DNA from: Candidatus Aenigmatarchaeota archaeon
Lineage (GTDB): Archaea > Aenigmatarchaeota > Aenigmatarchaeia > QMZP01
NCBI GenBank assembly: GCA_030666115.1
Contig: DAOUYM010000008.1
Span: forward strand, 1 to 17,653
Length of the DNA: 17,653 nucleotides
Reading direction: 5' to 3'
Made by a program: the position numbers and the translations under genes. Under the pieces are notes generated by a model, which was not told the DNA's origin, made no database searches, and was given only the letters and a program-made list of their open reading frames with translations. This document shows positions 1 to 8,094 of the stretch, piece after piece. How positions within the stretch are numbered: position 1 is the first letter of the stretch; each line of letters opens with the position of its first letter.

Positions 1-1
1 C

Positions 2-886
2 ATTGTTATTGCGCTTGGAGGGAATACCCTGCTGAGAGCAGGTGAGAAGTTCTCGATACACCAGGAAGTGAAGCACATAGAGGAGGCCTGCAGGGAGATT
101 ATGAAGATATCCAGGCTGGGGCATCGTATCGTCATCACCCACGGCAACGGACCGCAGGTAGGTGACATACTGCTGCAGCAGAAGATGGCTGCGAAGGTTG
201 CGCCGCCAATGCCCCTGGATGTGTGCGGTGCGCAGACGCAGGGAGAGATCGGCTACCTTCTCCAACGGACGTTTAGGAACATCCTTAACAAACCAGTGGT
301 CACACTGGTGACGCAGACACTGGTCAATGAGAAGGATCCTGCATTCAAGAATCCCACCAAGTTCATTGGACCGTTTTTCAAGAAGCCTGCCAACGGGCTG
401 AAGAAGGACAGCAATCGTGGGTACCGGAGGGTGGTTCCGTCACCTGATCCCAGGAGGATAATCGAGTCTGATGAGATAAAGAAGCTGGTTGAGCAGGGAT
501 TTGTTGTGATCGCTGCCGGTGGAGGTGGTGTGCCTGTCGTGAACAGGGCAGGAAAGCTCCAGGGAGTCGAGGCTGTGATAGACAAGGACCTGGCATCCGA
601 GAGACTGGCCGTCGACATAGGTGCTGACACTCTTCTCATCCTGACGGATGTTGACGGGGTTTATCTTAATTACGGGAGGCCGTCCCAGAGGCTGGTCAAA
701 GAGGCCAACCTCAGAGAGGTGGAGAAGTACGCGGAACAGGGCCACTTCGCAGCAGGTTCAATGGGACCCAAGATACAGGCTGCCTACCGCTTTGTCAAGA
801 GTGGCGGCAAGAGAGCGATCATAACTTCACCATCATTTGCCCTGAGGGCCCTGAGCGGCAGTAGGGGAACAACGATAAGGAGATGA
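2..886 (+). CDS. arcC: Carbamate kinase, 5' end cut by the window edge
   Basis: Carbamate kinase reversibly transfers phosphate between carbamoyl phosphate and ADP, giving ATP plus carbamate; it is the last step of fermentative arginine, agmatine or related catabolism and is cytosolic. The reading frame is open from base 2 with the amino-acid-kinase nucleotide motif IVIALGGNTLL (usual form ends GGNALL), then ITHGNGPQVGDILLQQ, CGAQTQGEIGYLL, an AAGGGGVPVV loop, AVIDKDLASERLA, ILTDVDGVY and a C-terminal GSMGPKIQAA. These cover the whole family from near the N terminus to the end, so only a few residues are missing. About 294 codons are visible against roughly 310 in the family. A GTG at 68 is internal and is not the start. 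It is GC-richer than the two genes that follow. A carbamoyltransferase-family gene lies 1.4 kb away on the other strand, a plausible metabolic partner. All family motifs look intact, so the call is firm. Confidence 0.95.
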   Translation: MVIALGGNTLLRAGEKFSIHQEVKHIEEACREIMKISRLGHRIVITHGNGPQVGDILLQQKMAAKVAPPMPLDVCGAQTQGEIGYLLQRTFRNILNKPVVTLVTQTLVNEKDPAFKNPTKFIGPFFKKPANGLKKDSNRGYRRVVPSPDPRRIIESDEIKKLVEQGFVVIAAGGGGVPVVNRAGKLQGVEAVIDKDLASERLAVDIGADTLLILTDVDGVYLNYGRPSQRLVKEANLREVEKYAEQGHFAAGSMGPKIQAAYRFVKSGGKRAIITSPSFALRALSGSRGTTIRR

Positions 887-910
887 AGACCAACATAAGA
901 GCTTCATAAT

Positions 911-926
911 ATACCGGCATACCGGA
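911..926. repeat. Short tandem repeat after carbamate kinase
   Basis: Two adjacent 8-base units, ATACCGGC and ATACCGGA, lie 24 bases after the carbamate kinase stop codon. This is a minor case of the post-stop tandem repeats seen elsewhere in the window. Confidence 0.4.
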
Positions 927-940
927 ACGCCACACACAAT

Positions 941-951
941 AGGTTAATAAG
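941..951 (+). promoter_or_regulatory. TATA-like promoter of the LAGLIDADG gene
   Basis: The box AGGTTAATAAG is centred about 27 bases before the ATG at 973. Archaeal transcription usually starts about 25 bases after the TATA box, so the transcript would begin at or near the start codon (leaderless). No Shine-Dalgarno motif precedes the ATG. Confidence 0.45.
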
Positions 952-972
952 CTGAAAAATGAATGTCTAAAG

Positions 973-2301
973 ATGCTGATGAGAGTGGATAAACCAGAAG
1001 GTTGGTATAGTGCTGTCGTCCATGTTTGGGATTTACCAGAGGGCAGGGTATACATCGATCTAAAAGAAGACTTTAAGCGTGAATTTCTGATTATTGCAAA
1101 AGGCAACCTAAGCTGGCGAGAATTAGCAAAAAGATGCAAGATCTCCTATAAAAAACTTAAACATTTTAAAGAAGGACACAAAACCTCATTGGGTGTTGTG
1201 TATAGAATACTTGAATATCTGAAAGAAAGGAATATCCATTATTCAAAAAGAGAAATAGAGAGGAATATAAATCGTATTGGGGGCAAGAAATCTGAAATAA
1301 AAGAACCAGTCTTGCCTTTTAATCTGAACACTACAGATGGTGCAAAAATAATAGCAGCGATCATTCATGATGGTGGTATATGGAACAAAAGTCTTGTTCC
1401 ATACTATACCAATAGTGTAGAAAGTAAACATGAAACAGTAAAAGAGTCTTTGAACAGGGTTTTTGGTAGAGGTTCTGTTGGAAAGACAAATATGAAAGAT
1501 CAGGTAACATATATTTCAAATATGGTTGGCATGATTCTGGTCTATGGTATAGGATTATGCCCTGGAAACAAAGTATTAAATAACCCAAAAATACCAGAGT
1601 TTCTATTTAATTCAAAGAAAGAAGTAATGGCGTCTTATCTCAGACAAGCATTTGATGATGATGGATCTGTTGTTAATGGTAAAATAAAAAATCACAAATT
1701 ATTGACAATATCTATTAATACAGCCAGCAAAAGATCATATAGGGCACCAAAAAACAGCACTGTGCCTGATACACTTAGAGATATTAGAGAACTTCTTAAG
1801 AAAATAGGGATTAATCCACAGAAACCTGGATTCAGTAAAGAAAGAATCAAATTCTTTAATAAAAAGAAATATTATAGCCAAGAATGGAAATTGATAATTA
1901 CAGGTTTTTATAATATTATAGAATTTCAGAAAAGTATTGGATTTGAATTAAGATATAAACAAAAGGCTCTGGGTAGAATTATTAACGACTTAAGTAAAAC
2001 AGCAACGCCACATCTTCCTCATGGAATGTCATTAAAAGTAGCACTGGGGTGTGTGTTGAAATCAAACCAGGATATTGTTGATAAGAATATGTTAGCAAAA
2101 GAGATGCGATGCACATCTTTCTGGACTAAGGAACTGCTTAGGAGATTGGAAAATAAGGGATATGCTATCTCTCGTCCAAGAAAAAAAGAAAATGAAATAT
2201 TAAAATATTCTTTAACAGAAAAGGGAGAATGTTTTGCGAAACAATTAAAGCATATCCCGAACAGATTGGATTTCACCTGCTCGAAAGAAACAGCATTATA
2301 G
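973..2301 (+). CDS. Free-standing HTH / LAGLIDADG endonuclease-like protein
   Basis: A 442-residue protein with three parts. Residues about 45-70 look like a helix-turn-helix (LSWRELAKRCKISYKKL). Two LAGLIDADG-type helices follow: AKIIAAIIHDGGI at 124-136 and MASYLRQAFDDDGSV at 219-233, with acidic residues (D133 and D228-230) where metal-binding catalytic residues sit. Residues about 350-425 resemble a winged helix (MLAKEMRCTSFWTKELLRRLENKG, then SLTEKGE). Two motifs in one chain indicate a monomeric pseudo-dimer endonuclease fold. It is not inside another gene, so it is neither an intein nor visibly intron-encoded. The start is the ATG 27 bases after a TATA-like box. The gene is strikingly rich in A/T and in Lys, Ile and Asn compared with carbamate kinase, suggesting transfer. 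Its last 29 bases overlap the 3' end of the convergent carbamoyltransferase gene. A transcription-factor role using a retired LAGLIDADG fold is an alternative. Confidence 0.8.
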   Translation: MLMRVDKPEGWYSAVVHVWDLPEGRVYIDLKEDFKREFLIIAKGNLSWRELAKRCKISYKKLKHFKEGHKTSLGVVYRILEYLKERNIHYSKREIERNINRIGGKKSEIKEPVLPFNLNTTDGAKIIAAIIHDGGIWNKSLVPYYTNSVESKHETVKESLNRVFGRGSVGKTNMKDQVTYISNMVGMILVYGIGLCPGNKVLNNPKIPEFLFNSKKEVMASYLRQAFDDDGSVVNGKIKNHKLLTISINTASKRSYRAPKNSTVPDTLRDIRELLKKIGINPQKPGFSKERIKFFNKKKYYSQEWKLIITGFYNIIEFQKSIGFELRYKQKALGRIINDLSKTATPHLPHGMSLKVALGCVLKSNQDIVDKNMLAKEMRCTSFWTKELLRRLENKGYAISRPRKKENEILKYSLTEKGECFAKQLKHIPNRLDFTCSKETAL

Positions 2302-3193
2302 CTTTTTGTACATGGAGCCTATTTTCTGCTTGTTGCCAGACAATGGATTGTTTTCCATAGAATACATCATCACTGACCTCTATATGGAGATTAGGTAGAT
2401 TATGCATGTATATTGCTTGTTTTTTTGCCAAACCCATAATAGAGCTATTAACTCTATACTTCTTAAAATCTTTCAATCTTTTCTCCCTCTCGGATTTGTG
2501 TCCTGCTGAAATAAATGTATCATTGTAGACGACATCAGCGTCTTTAACAGCTTCTTCTACGTTATTAGTAATCAGTATTCTTGATCTGTTTTCTTTGGCA
2601 TTTTTTTCTGAGAGCTCTAATATATGTCTTTTTGGTCTATAGTCTCTTGGACACGCAACTGAAATGTCAATTCCCATACTGGAGGATCCTAACAACAGAG
2701 AATGTGTCACATTGTTGTTGCCGTCTCCAACAAAGGCGAGTTTTAATCCATTCAATCTCTTAAAATGTTCTTTTATCGTAAAGAGATCTGATAGTATTTG
2801 ACAGGGATGTTCCAGAGATGTCTGGGCGTTTATAACTGGAATCTTAGAATGTCTTGCAAATTCCTTGATTGTTTCATGACTTTTGGCTCTAATAACAAGC
2901 ATATCAATATATCTATTCAGAACGTTTGCTGTATCCTTTATAGTTTCCCCTCTTTTCAATTGTAGTGTATTCATATCAAGAAACAGTGGATAACCACCCA
3001 TTTCATGAATACCCACTGCAAAACTAATTCTGGTCCTTGTTGATGGACTCCCGAATATCAGGCCTATTGTTTTACCTTTTAATTTAGTGGAAGAACCCCT
3101 GTTCCTAAATTCTTTGAATTTCCCGGATAACCTGAGAATATAATTGATCTCATCTAATGTTAGATCCTGGACCGATAGCAGATTTTTTGTCAT
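2273..3193 (-). CDS. Ornithine carbamoyltransferase family protein with altered acceptor site
   Basis: A 306-residue cytosolic enzyme of the aspartate/ornithine carbamoyltransferase family, full length. The carbamoyl-phosphate site is intact: STRTR at 51-55, the loop QLKRGETIKDTANVL at 78-92, H129-P-C-Q with LSDLFTI after it, and QAENRLH at 288-294. The ornithine-side motifs are not standard. The SMG loop (usual form DVWxSMG) reads DTFISAG at 225-231, and the usual HCLP reads HNLP at 264-267, so the Cys that contacts ornithine in classical enzymes is Asn. Overall similarity to the ornithine branch is clear (GDGNNNVTHSLLLG, VVYNDTF), but the acceptor could be another amine such as an acylated ornithine, putrescine or a different diamine. 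The start ATG has a TATA-like box 27 bases upstream. The gene is AT-rich like its convergent neighbour. Carbamate kinase nearby suggests catabolic use of carbamoyl phosphate, although a biosynthetic argF role is possible. Confidence 0.85.
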   Translation of the reverse strand: MTKNLLSVQDLTLDEINYILRLSGKFKEFRNRGSSTKLKGKTIGLIFGSPSTRTRISFAVGIHEMGGYPLFLDMNTLQLKRGETIKDTANVLNRYIDMLVIRAKSHETIKEFARHSKIPVINAQTSLEHPCQILSDLFTIKEHFKRLNGLKLAFVGDGNNNVTHSLLLGSSSMGIDISVACPRDYRPKRHILELSEKNAKENRSRILITNNVEEAVKDADVVYNDTFISAGHKSEREKRLKDFKKYRVNSSIMGLAKKQAIYMHNLPNLHIEVSDDVFYGKQSIVWQQAENRLHVQKAIMLFLSSR

Positions 3194-3212
3194 GTTTATT
3201 ATTTGTCCCTTT

Positions 3213-3223
3213 CTTATAATATT
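3213..3223 (-). promoter_or_regulatory. TATA-like promoter of the carbamoyltransferase gene
   Basis: On the minus strand AATATTATAAG is centred about 26 bases before the ATG at 3193, consistent with a leaderless transcript. A second A/T box (TTATAAC) lies just upstream. The rest of the 221-base gap to the giant gene holds no recognisable RNA gene. Confidence 0.45.
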
Positions 3224-3385
3224 GTTATAACTGAACTCAGCAACAGAAAAAGCGATTCTGTCAATGCTTCTCAGGTGAATGAAACAGGAATCATGGTCAT
3301 AAAAACGAACATGAAATTACGAATGCATTACTTATGTATTGTCTTTGGAAGCGCCCACTGCATATGTATTTAAAACTAACTCACT

Positions 3386-3396
3386 CTATTTAAACA
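3386..3396 (+). promoter_or_regulatory. TATA-like promoter of the giant surface protein gene
   Basis: CTATTTAAAC is centred about 24 bases before the ATG at 3415, giving a probable leaderless message. A second similar box, GTATTTAAAAC, sits about 20 bases further upstream at 3366-3376 and could be an alternative promoter. Confidence 0.5.
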
Positions 3397-3414
3397 CTAA
3401 TTGATAGTGATAAA

Positions 3415-6400
3415 ATGGATCTTTCGAACAGGAAAGGGTTTGTGAAGATTAGCGCTGGTGCTGGTGTGATTATCATACTAGCCGTGCTACTGCTTTTCTC
3501 ATCTTCATTTCTTACCCCCACCGCGTTCCCCTCTGACCTTTCAGGCCAGGTAACAGGATCCATGATGGATGAGGCCTTTGGAAACGGTCAGGGAACCAAT
3601 GGCAACAGCCCTGTCCTCATAAACTTCAACAAGATGGGCAACGGCAACGGTGATGATCAGGGGGACGAGACAGGCGACGGGACAGGCGACGACGAGGGTG
3701 ACGAATCAGAGGAAACCGGTGGTTCAGGTGGTTTCTTCATTCCCGCATCAGTTGGTTCCACTGGTGGTGGTGGACCAGTAATAACATGTCATCACATGGA
3801 GTGTGACTATGGACAACGAGCATGTGTTCAGGTTTCTGGTGAAGTTGCTAATGAATGTTCAATTTTTGATGATTGTATTCACACAGAATGCAGCGATGAG
3901 GAATGTGTGACTATTGATAACCCAGGCGACGACGAGTGCGTTACTGATGATGAATGTGTTGAGGAGTGTATCCCGCCGTACCTGGATCTTGACAAGACAG
4001 CCAACCCGGGCGAGGTCTTTTGTGAAGAGGTGGAGATAACACTGACGGTTTCTGGTGAGGGTGAGATATGCGACCCCCATTACCCGGTTGATGTCGTCCT
4101 GGTGTTTGATAACTCAGGAAGCATGGATGATGACGGAGGATCTCCACCACAGCCCATAACGGATGCGAAAAACGCTGCAAAGGCTTTTGTTGACCTGCTT
4201 GGAACCAATGACAAGGCAGGCCTTGTATCATTCAATACAGTCGCCACTCTTGAGCATCCCCTTACCTTCGACAAGAACAACGTGAAGACAGCCATAGACG
4301 GGATGAGTGCTGGTGACTGGACCAACATGAGCCAGGGAATTGATTATGGTAACAAGGAACTCATTGACAACGGAAGGACTGACATCCCATGGGTTGAGGT
4401 TCTTCTTTCGGATGGGAACAATAACTGCGGTTCAGACAACCCACCACCAGACTGCCACCAGAAGGTCTTCGACAGTGCCCAGGAAGCAGCTGATAACGGC
4501 ATTGTTATATACACCATAGCTTTGGGCAACATATCCAACCAGACCATGATGCAGGAAATCGCTGACATTACTGGTGGTAACTTCTACTACGCCCCGAACA
4601 GTTCGGATCTCCAGGAGATATACGAGGAGATAGCAGAGAACATTACTGACATGGTTGCAAGCGACGTGACGGTTATTGATTACCTGCCGATATACGCAGA
4701 ACTCAATCTGTCAAGTCTGCCAGCAGGATGTACACACAATGACACACTGAGGAAGATAACCTGTGATATAGGTGAGGTTCACCTCAACGAGACCTATGAG
4801 TTCATGTTCAGGATATACATGTACCAGGTTGGCTACAACCTGACCAACCTGTATCCGAACTCTGGTGTGAATTACACTGACTACAACCTTACAGGACAGT
4901 TCCTAGCGTTCCCGGAGACTCACGTGACTGTGATAGCTTATGATTGTGACCACACGGTCTGCAATTACGACCAGGAGATATGCGAACTCGTGGATGAGCC
5001 TGGTGTGGACGAGTGTGAAGACTTCTTCACTGACTGTCCACAGCACACTGTCTGTAACTACATAGATGATATATGCGAAACAGTTGAGGGACAGGGACCA
5101 GATGAATGTTCTGTTTACGCAGACTGCATCCACACAGAATGCAATTATCAGGCATACACGTGCGACACCACAGATACCCCTGGAATTGACGAGTGTGTCA
5201 CCTTTGACGACTGTGATCAGTACACTGTATGCAACTACTCTGCACAGACCTGTGATATTGTTGAGGGTGTGGGAATAGACGAATGCGCCACTTTCAATGA
5301 CTGTACTCACACTGCGTGTTGCGGAATGTCATGCATAGATGTGAATTCGGCAGGACCAGATGAATGTTCAACTGACATGGACTGCACTGATTACGTGTGC
5401 AATTATGATACCTTCACATGTGATGCTGTTCCAGGTAATGGTTATATCGAGTGCCAGTCATTCATCCCCGATTGTGGTGAGTGTGATGAGGATATTGATT
5501 GCGACTATCTGGACAGGGACTACTGTGAAGGCGATGACATAATGCACGTTGAGGGTGTCTGCATAGATGTCACATGTGTTGAGGGGCCACCGGAAGAGAT
5601 TGAGAACTGTTACTACCACGAGAACTACTGCGATGATGTCGAAGTTTGGGAGGAGATAGGTTTCTGCAACCCGGTCGGTGTGTACTGTGACAGTTATGAC
5701 AATTTCCTTGAGGATTGTTATTATTACACTGAGTATTGTGATGGTGAGGTCAGGACATATGACCAGGGTTTCTGCAACCCGGATGGTGTATACTGTGATG
5801 ATGATACAGATAACGAGATAGAGGACTGTTCAGATAACAACTATGACGATTGCCAGGACACCTACTACAAGCGCCACTACACAGAATCATGCTATGAGGA
5901 TCAGGGAAGCACAAGCTGCCTGCCTGCCTCATCCCTTATTGACTGCAGGGACGATCTGTGGTGCAATGGCCAGGAGTACTGTAGTGAAGAGGGTGGTGTG
6001 CACTGTGAGGATGGGGACCAGGTTGACTGTAGTGACAACGACATAGACGGGGTTGCTGAATGTTACTTCAATCCCGATAACAACGGGGACACATTCGATT
6101 ACAGGGATCTGTTCAACAGCGAATGTGTTGAAGATGGTCAGAGCAGCGGTCACTGCACAGAGGGTGATGACACGGTACAGCATGCATGTGCGGACGATGA
6201 CGACACTGACGGGATATTCTATTATGATGGTTCAACAAGGGCATGTGAAGCAGAGTGTGACGAGGATACTGATTGCGATCAGACAACCTCAGAGTGTGAG
6301 CCAAGCGGCAAAAAACTTGGTACAAGAGACCCCTATGGCTATTGTAATGAATTCTGCGGTTGTGAATATGATGAATTCACTTACAGGTGTGTGATTGATC

Positions 6401-8070
6401 AGTGTGGGGCTGAGTGTGAGATCGCGCCAAGTGATGACGAGTGTCCTGATACGAACGGTGATGATATAATTGATGGTGACGATCTGGTTATAGTGGATGA
6501 CAATTACGGAAGGAATGATTGTGTTGGTCCTGACTGGTGTAATGGAGCAGACGTGAACCATGATGGTAAGGTTGGTGTAATTGATCTTGGGCTGGTCGGT
6601 CTCTGGTACGGAACAACCTGCAGTGCCATCGATTGTCCTGAGACAGGGTGCGAAGATCATTGCGTAGGACCCGATTGGTACCAGTACACAGGCGACGTTC
6701 CAAACGAGTGCCTGGATTCCTGCGAATGCACAGAGAATTCCTGCGTGCTTGAGGATATTATAGAGGATGACCCGAGGTGTACACACACCGAGTGCGATTA
6801 CCCGACAGAAGAGTGTGTGATAGTTGAGGGTGAAGACGTAGATGAGTGCTCTGTGTGGGATAATTGTGTGCATGATATCTGCGATTATTCGAGCTTCACC
6901 TGTGAGGAGAGGCCGATATATGAAGAGGGAGATGCATGCGATTTCAACACAGATTGTTTCGATAAGATATGTGATTACGACCTGGATATATGCAAACCAG
7001 TTGAGCCGGGAACTCCTGGTGATGCGTGCAGTACATGGGATGACTGTGTAGTGGAAGAGTGCGGTAACGGTGTGCTTGATCCGGGTGAGGAATGTGAGGA
7101 GAATAGTGATTGTGATTCACCACCACAGTCCAAGTGTGTGGGAGTGGACTGGCATCAATACTCCAATCCAGGAACATGCCTGGGAGACTGCACGTGTAAG
7201 TACGATCTTGTCATCAGGGAATGTGATTCAAGGTGCATGGGCAACTGCGATAGAAATAACATAAAGGTACTTGTAGGTCACTGGATGAATCCAAAATGGC
7301 CCGGCCAGTTCCCTTACGGTGTAACTGATGATATATACATAGAGGCAATGACAACGGATCAGGACTGTCTCAATGAAGAAATAACAATTACTTATAACTG
7401 GTGTTCTTGTCCAAACCTGGATCCGGAACAGAGTGCGATAGAAACCACGATCTGGCCACCAAAGTATGACAGACTGTGTACAGCAAACGCACGTTCGTCG
7501 GGAACAGAGAGCCTTGCGTGTACCCCGTGCCGTAGGAGGGACTGGGACGTCACGTTTACCCAGACAAATAAATGGTACAGGGAGTGGACAGGGGCAGGTA
7601 TTCCTGGTGCATGTGAAGGAACATTCCAGATAGATCTCAGGGATGATGATTGCTATGTGGCAGCTTACCTAGGACTAAGAGGACCACCAGCACTTGGATG
7701 CGCAGGATCATGCGAAGACCACCCCGAGGAAAAACCTGCAATGCGTGGTATATGCAGCAAATCAGACACGTGCGAATTGGTCGCGGCCTCTGTTAGTGGA
7801 GAGGCATGTAAAATCGATTCAGATTGTGTGGAAGAAGAGACACACCTGATCTGTCAGAGTGAGCAGTGTGTAGAGGTTCCTGTTTCTGTTACAGGTGAAT
7901 CATGTACCTGTCTCGAGGACTGTCAGCCAGACCCAGAACCAGAGCCCGAGCCAGAAACCCATCTGGAATGTATAGATCTGGATGTGTGCGCAGAAGTAGA
8001 GGGTCCAGGACCTGATTTATGTACATACTGGAAGGACTGCTCTGGTCCTTATGAACCACCAACAATGTAA
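3415..8070 (+). CDS. Giant secreted Cys-rich protein with VWA and dockerin-like domains
   Basis: A 1551-residue extracellular protein. Residues about 14-35 form a hydrophobic signal or anchor helix; a Gly/Asp/Glu-rich linker follows. A DUF11-like segment (LDKTANPGEVF) leads into a von Willebrand factor A domain at about 223-412 with a complete metal site: D232-x-S234-x-S236, T303 and D333 (LLSDG). A beta domain with many N-glycosylation sequons follows to about 505. Six Cys-rich modules (HTxCNYxxxxC...GxDEC...DC) fill about 513-687, then a Tyr/Cys-rich stretch. Residues 1010-1069 are dockerin-like, with two calcium loops (DTNGDDIIDGDD and DVNHDGKVGVID). More Cys modules follow at 1124-1233, one matching the myxobacterial-type CGNGVLDPGEEC repeat, then a beta-rich region and three terminal modules with a PEPEPEPE spacer. 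No C-terminal anchor is visible. It is probably a cell-surface adhesion or matrix protein stabilised by disulfides and calcium; the ligand is unknown. Confidence 0.85.
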   Translation: MDLSNRKGFVKISAGAGVIIILAVLLLFSSSFLTPTAFPSDLSGQVTGSMMDEAFGNGQGTNGNSPVLINFNKMGNGNGDDQGDETGDGTGDDEGDESEETGGSGGFFIPASVGSTGGGGPVITCHHMECDYGQRACVQVSGEVANECSIFDDCIHTECSDEECVTIDNPGDDECVTDDECVEECIPPYLDLDKTANPGEVFCEEVEITLTVSGEGEICDPHYPVDVVLVFDNSGSMDDDGGSPPQPITDAKNAAKAFVDLLGTNDKAGLVSFNTVATLEHPLTFDKNNVKTAIDGMSAGDWTNMSQGIDYGNKELIDNGRTDIPWVEVLLSDGNNNCGSDNPPPDCHQKVFDSAQEAADNGIVIYTIALGNISNQTMMQEIADITGGNFYYAPNSSDLQEIYEEIAENITDMVASDVTVIDYLPIYAELNLSSLPAGCTHNDTLRKITCDIGEVHLNETYEFMFRIYMYQVGYNLTNLYPNSGVNYTDYNLTGQFLAFPETHVTVIAYDCDHTVCNYDQEICELVDEPGVDECEDFFTDCPQHTVCNYIDDICETVEGQGPDECSVYADCIHTECNYQAYTCDTTDTPGIDECVTFDDCDQYTVCNYSAQTCDIVEGVGIDECATFNDCTHTACCGMSCIDVNSAGPDECSTDMDCTDYVCNYDTFTCDAVPGNGYIECQSFIPDCGECDEDIDCDYLDRDYCEGDDIMHVEGVCIDVTCVEGPPEEIENCYYHENYCDDVEVWEEIGFCNPVGVYCDSYDNFLEDCYYYTEYCDGEVRTYDQGFCNPDGVYCDDDTDNEIEDCSDNNYDDCQDTYYKRHYTESCYEDQGSTSCLPASSLIDCRDDLWCNGQEYCSEEGGVHCEDGDQVDCSDNDIDGVAECYFNPDNNGDTFDYRDLFNSECVEDGQSSGHCTEGDDTVQHACADDDDTDGIFYYDGSTRACEAECDEDTDCDQTTSECEPSGKKLGTRDPYGYCNEFCGCEYDEFTYRCVIDQCGAECEIAPSDDECPDTNGDDIIDGDDLVIVDDNYGRNDCVGPDWCNGADVNHDGKVGVIDLGLVGLWYGTTCSAIDCPETGCEDHCVGPDWYQYTGDVPNECLDSCECTENSCVLEDIIEDDPRCTHTECDYPTEECVIVEGEDVDECSVWDNCVHDICDYSSFTCEERPIYEEGDACDFNTDCFDKICDYDLDICKPVEPGTPGDACSTWDDCVVEECGNGVLDPGEECEENSDCDSPPQSKCVGVDWHQYSNPGTCLGDCTCKYDLVIRECDSRCMGNCDRNNIKVLVGHWMNPKWPGQFPYGVTDDIYIEAMTTDQDCLNEEITITYNWCSCPNLDPEQSAIETTIWPPKYDRLCTANARSSGTESLACTPCRRRDWDVTFTQTNKWYREWTGAGIPGACEGTFQIDLRDDDCYVAAYLGLRGPPALGCAGSCEDHPEEKPAMRGICSKSDTCELVAASVSGEACKIDSDCVEEETHLICQSEQCVEVPVSVTGESCTCLEDCQPDPEPEPEPETHLECIDLDVCAEVEGPGPDLCTYWKDCSGPYEPPTM
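4951..5478 (+). repeat. Six in-frame Cys-rich repeats, block A
   Basis: Six tandem modules of about 27-31 residues, consensus HTxCNYxxxxCxxVxxxGxDECxxxxDC, encoded within the giant gene. The modules differ enough at DNA level to be old duplications. The fifth is shortened (HTACCGMSC). Each has five or six Cys, implying one disulfide-bonded unit per repeat. Confidence 0.75.
6442..6621 (+). other. Dockerin-like calcium module inside the giant gene
   Basis: Residues 1010-1069 hold two EF-hand-like loops 30-odd residues apart. The first has Asp/Asn at loop positions 1, 3, 5, 9 and 12 (D1012, N1014, D1016, D1020, D1023). The second reads DVNHDGKVGVID. Each is followed by a hydrophobic helix ending in Tyr-Gly. 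This spacing is typical of type I dockerins, which bind cohesins or stabilise neighbouring domains. No cohesin is encoded in the window. Confidence 0.65.
6781..7116 (+). repeat. Four in-frame Cys-rich repeats, block B
   Basis: Four further modules lie after the dockerin-like domain. The first (HTECDYPTEEC, then DECSVWDNC) matches block A closely; the next two have longer loops (GDACDFNTDC, GDACSTWDDC); the last is the CGNGVLDPGEEC type. Two additional copies precede the VWA domain (about 3790-3970) and three end the protein. Confidence 0.7.
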
Positions 8071-8094
8071 TTTAATACGTTCTGGCGTCTGGGT

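Noticed and set aside
819..1139. Minus-strand frame bridging carbamate kinase and the LAGLIDADG gene
   Set aside because: Antisense to two supported genes, with no recognisable domain or promoter.
973..2301. Intein or intron-encoded endonuclease
   Set aside because: No splice-junction residues, no split host gene on either side, and the gene has its own promoter-like box.
4903..5310. Long antisense open frames across the giant gene (also near 5929-6183 and 6289-6873)
   Set aside because: They mirror Cys, Asp and Glu codons of the sense repeats, lack promoters and ribosome sites, and show no domain.
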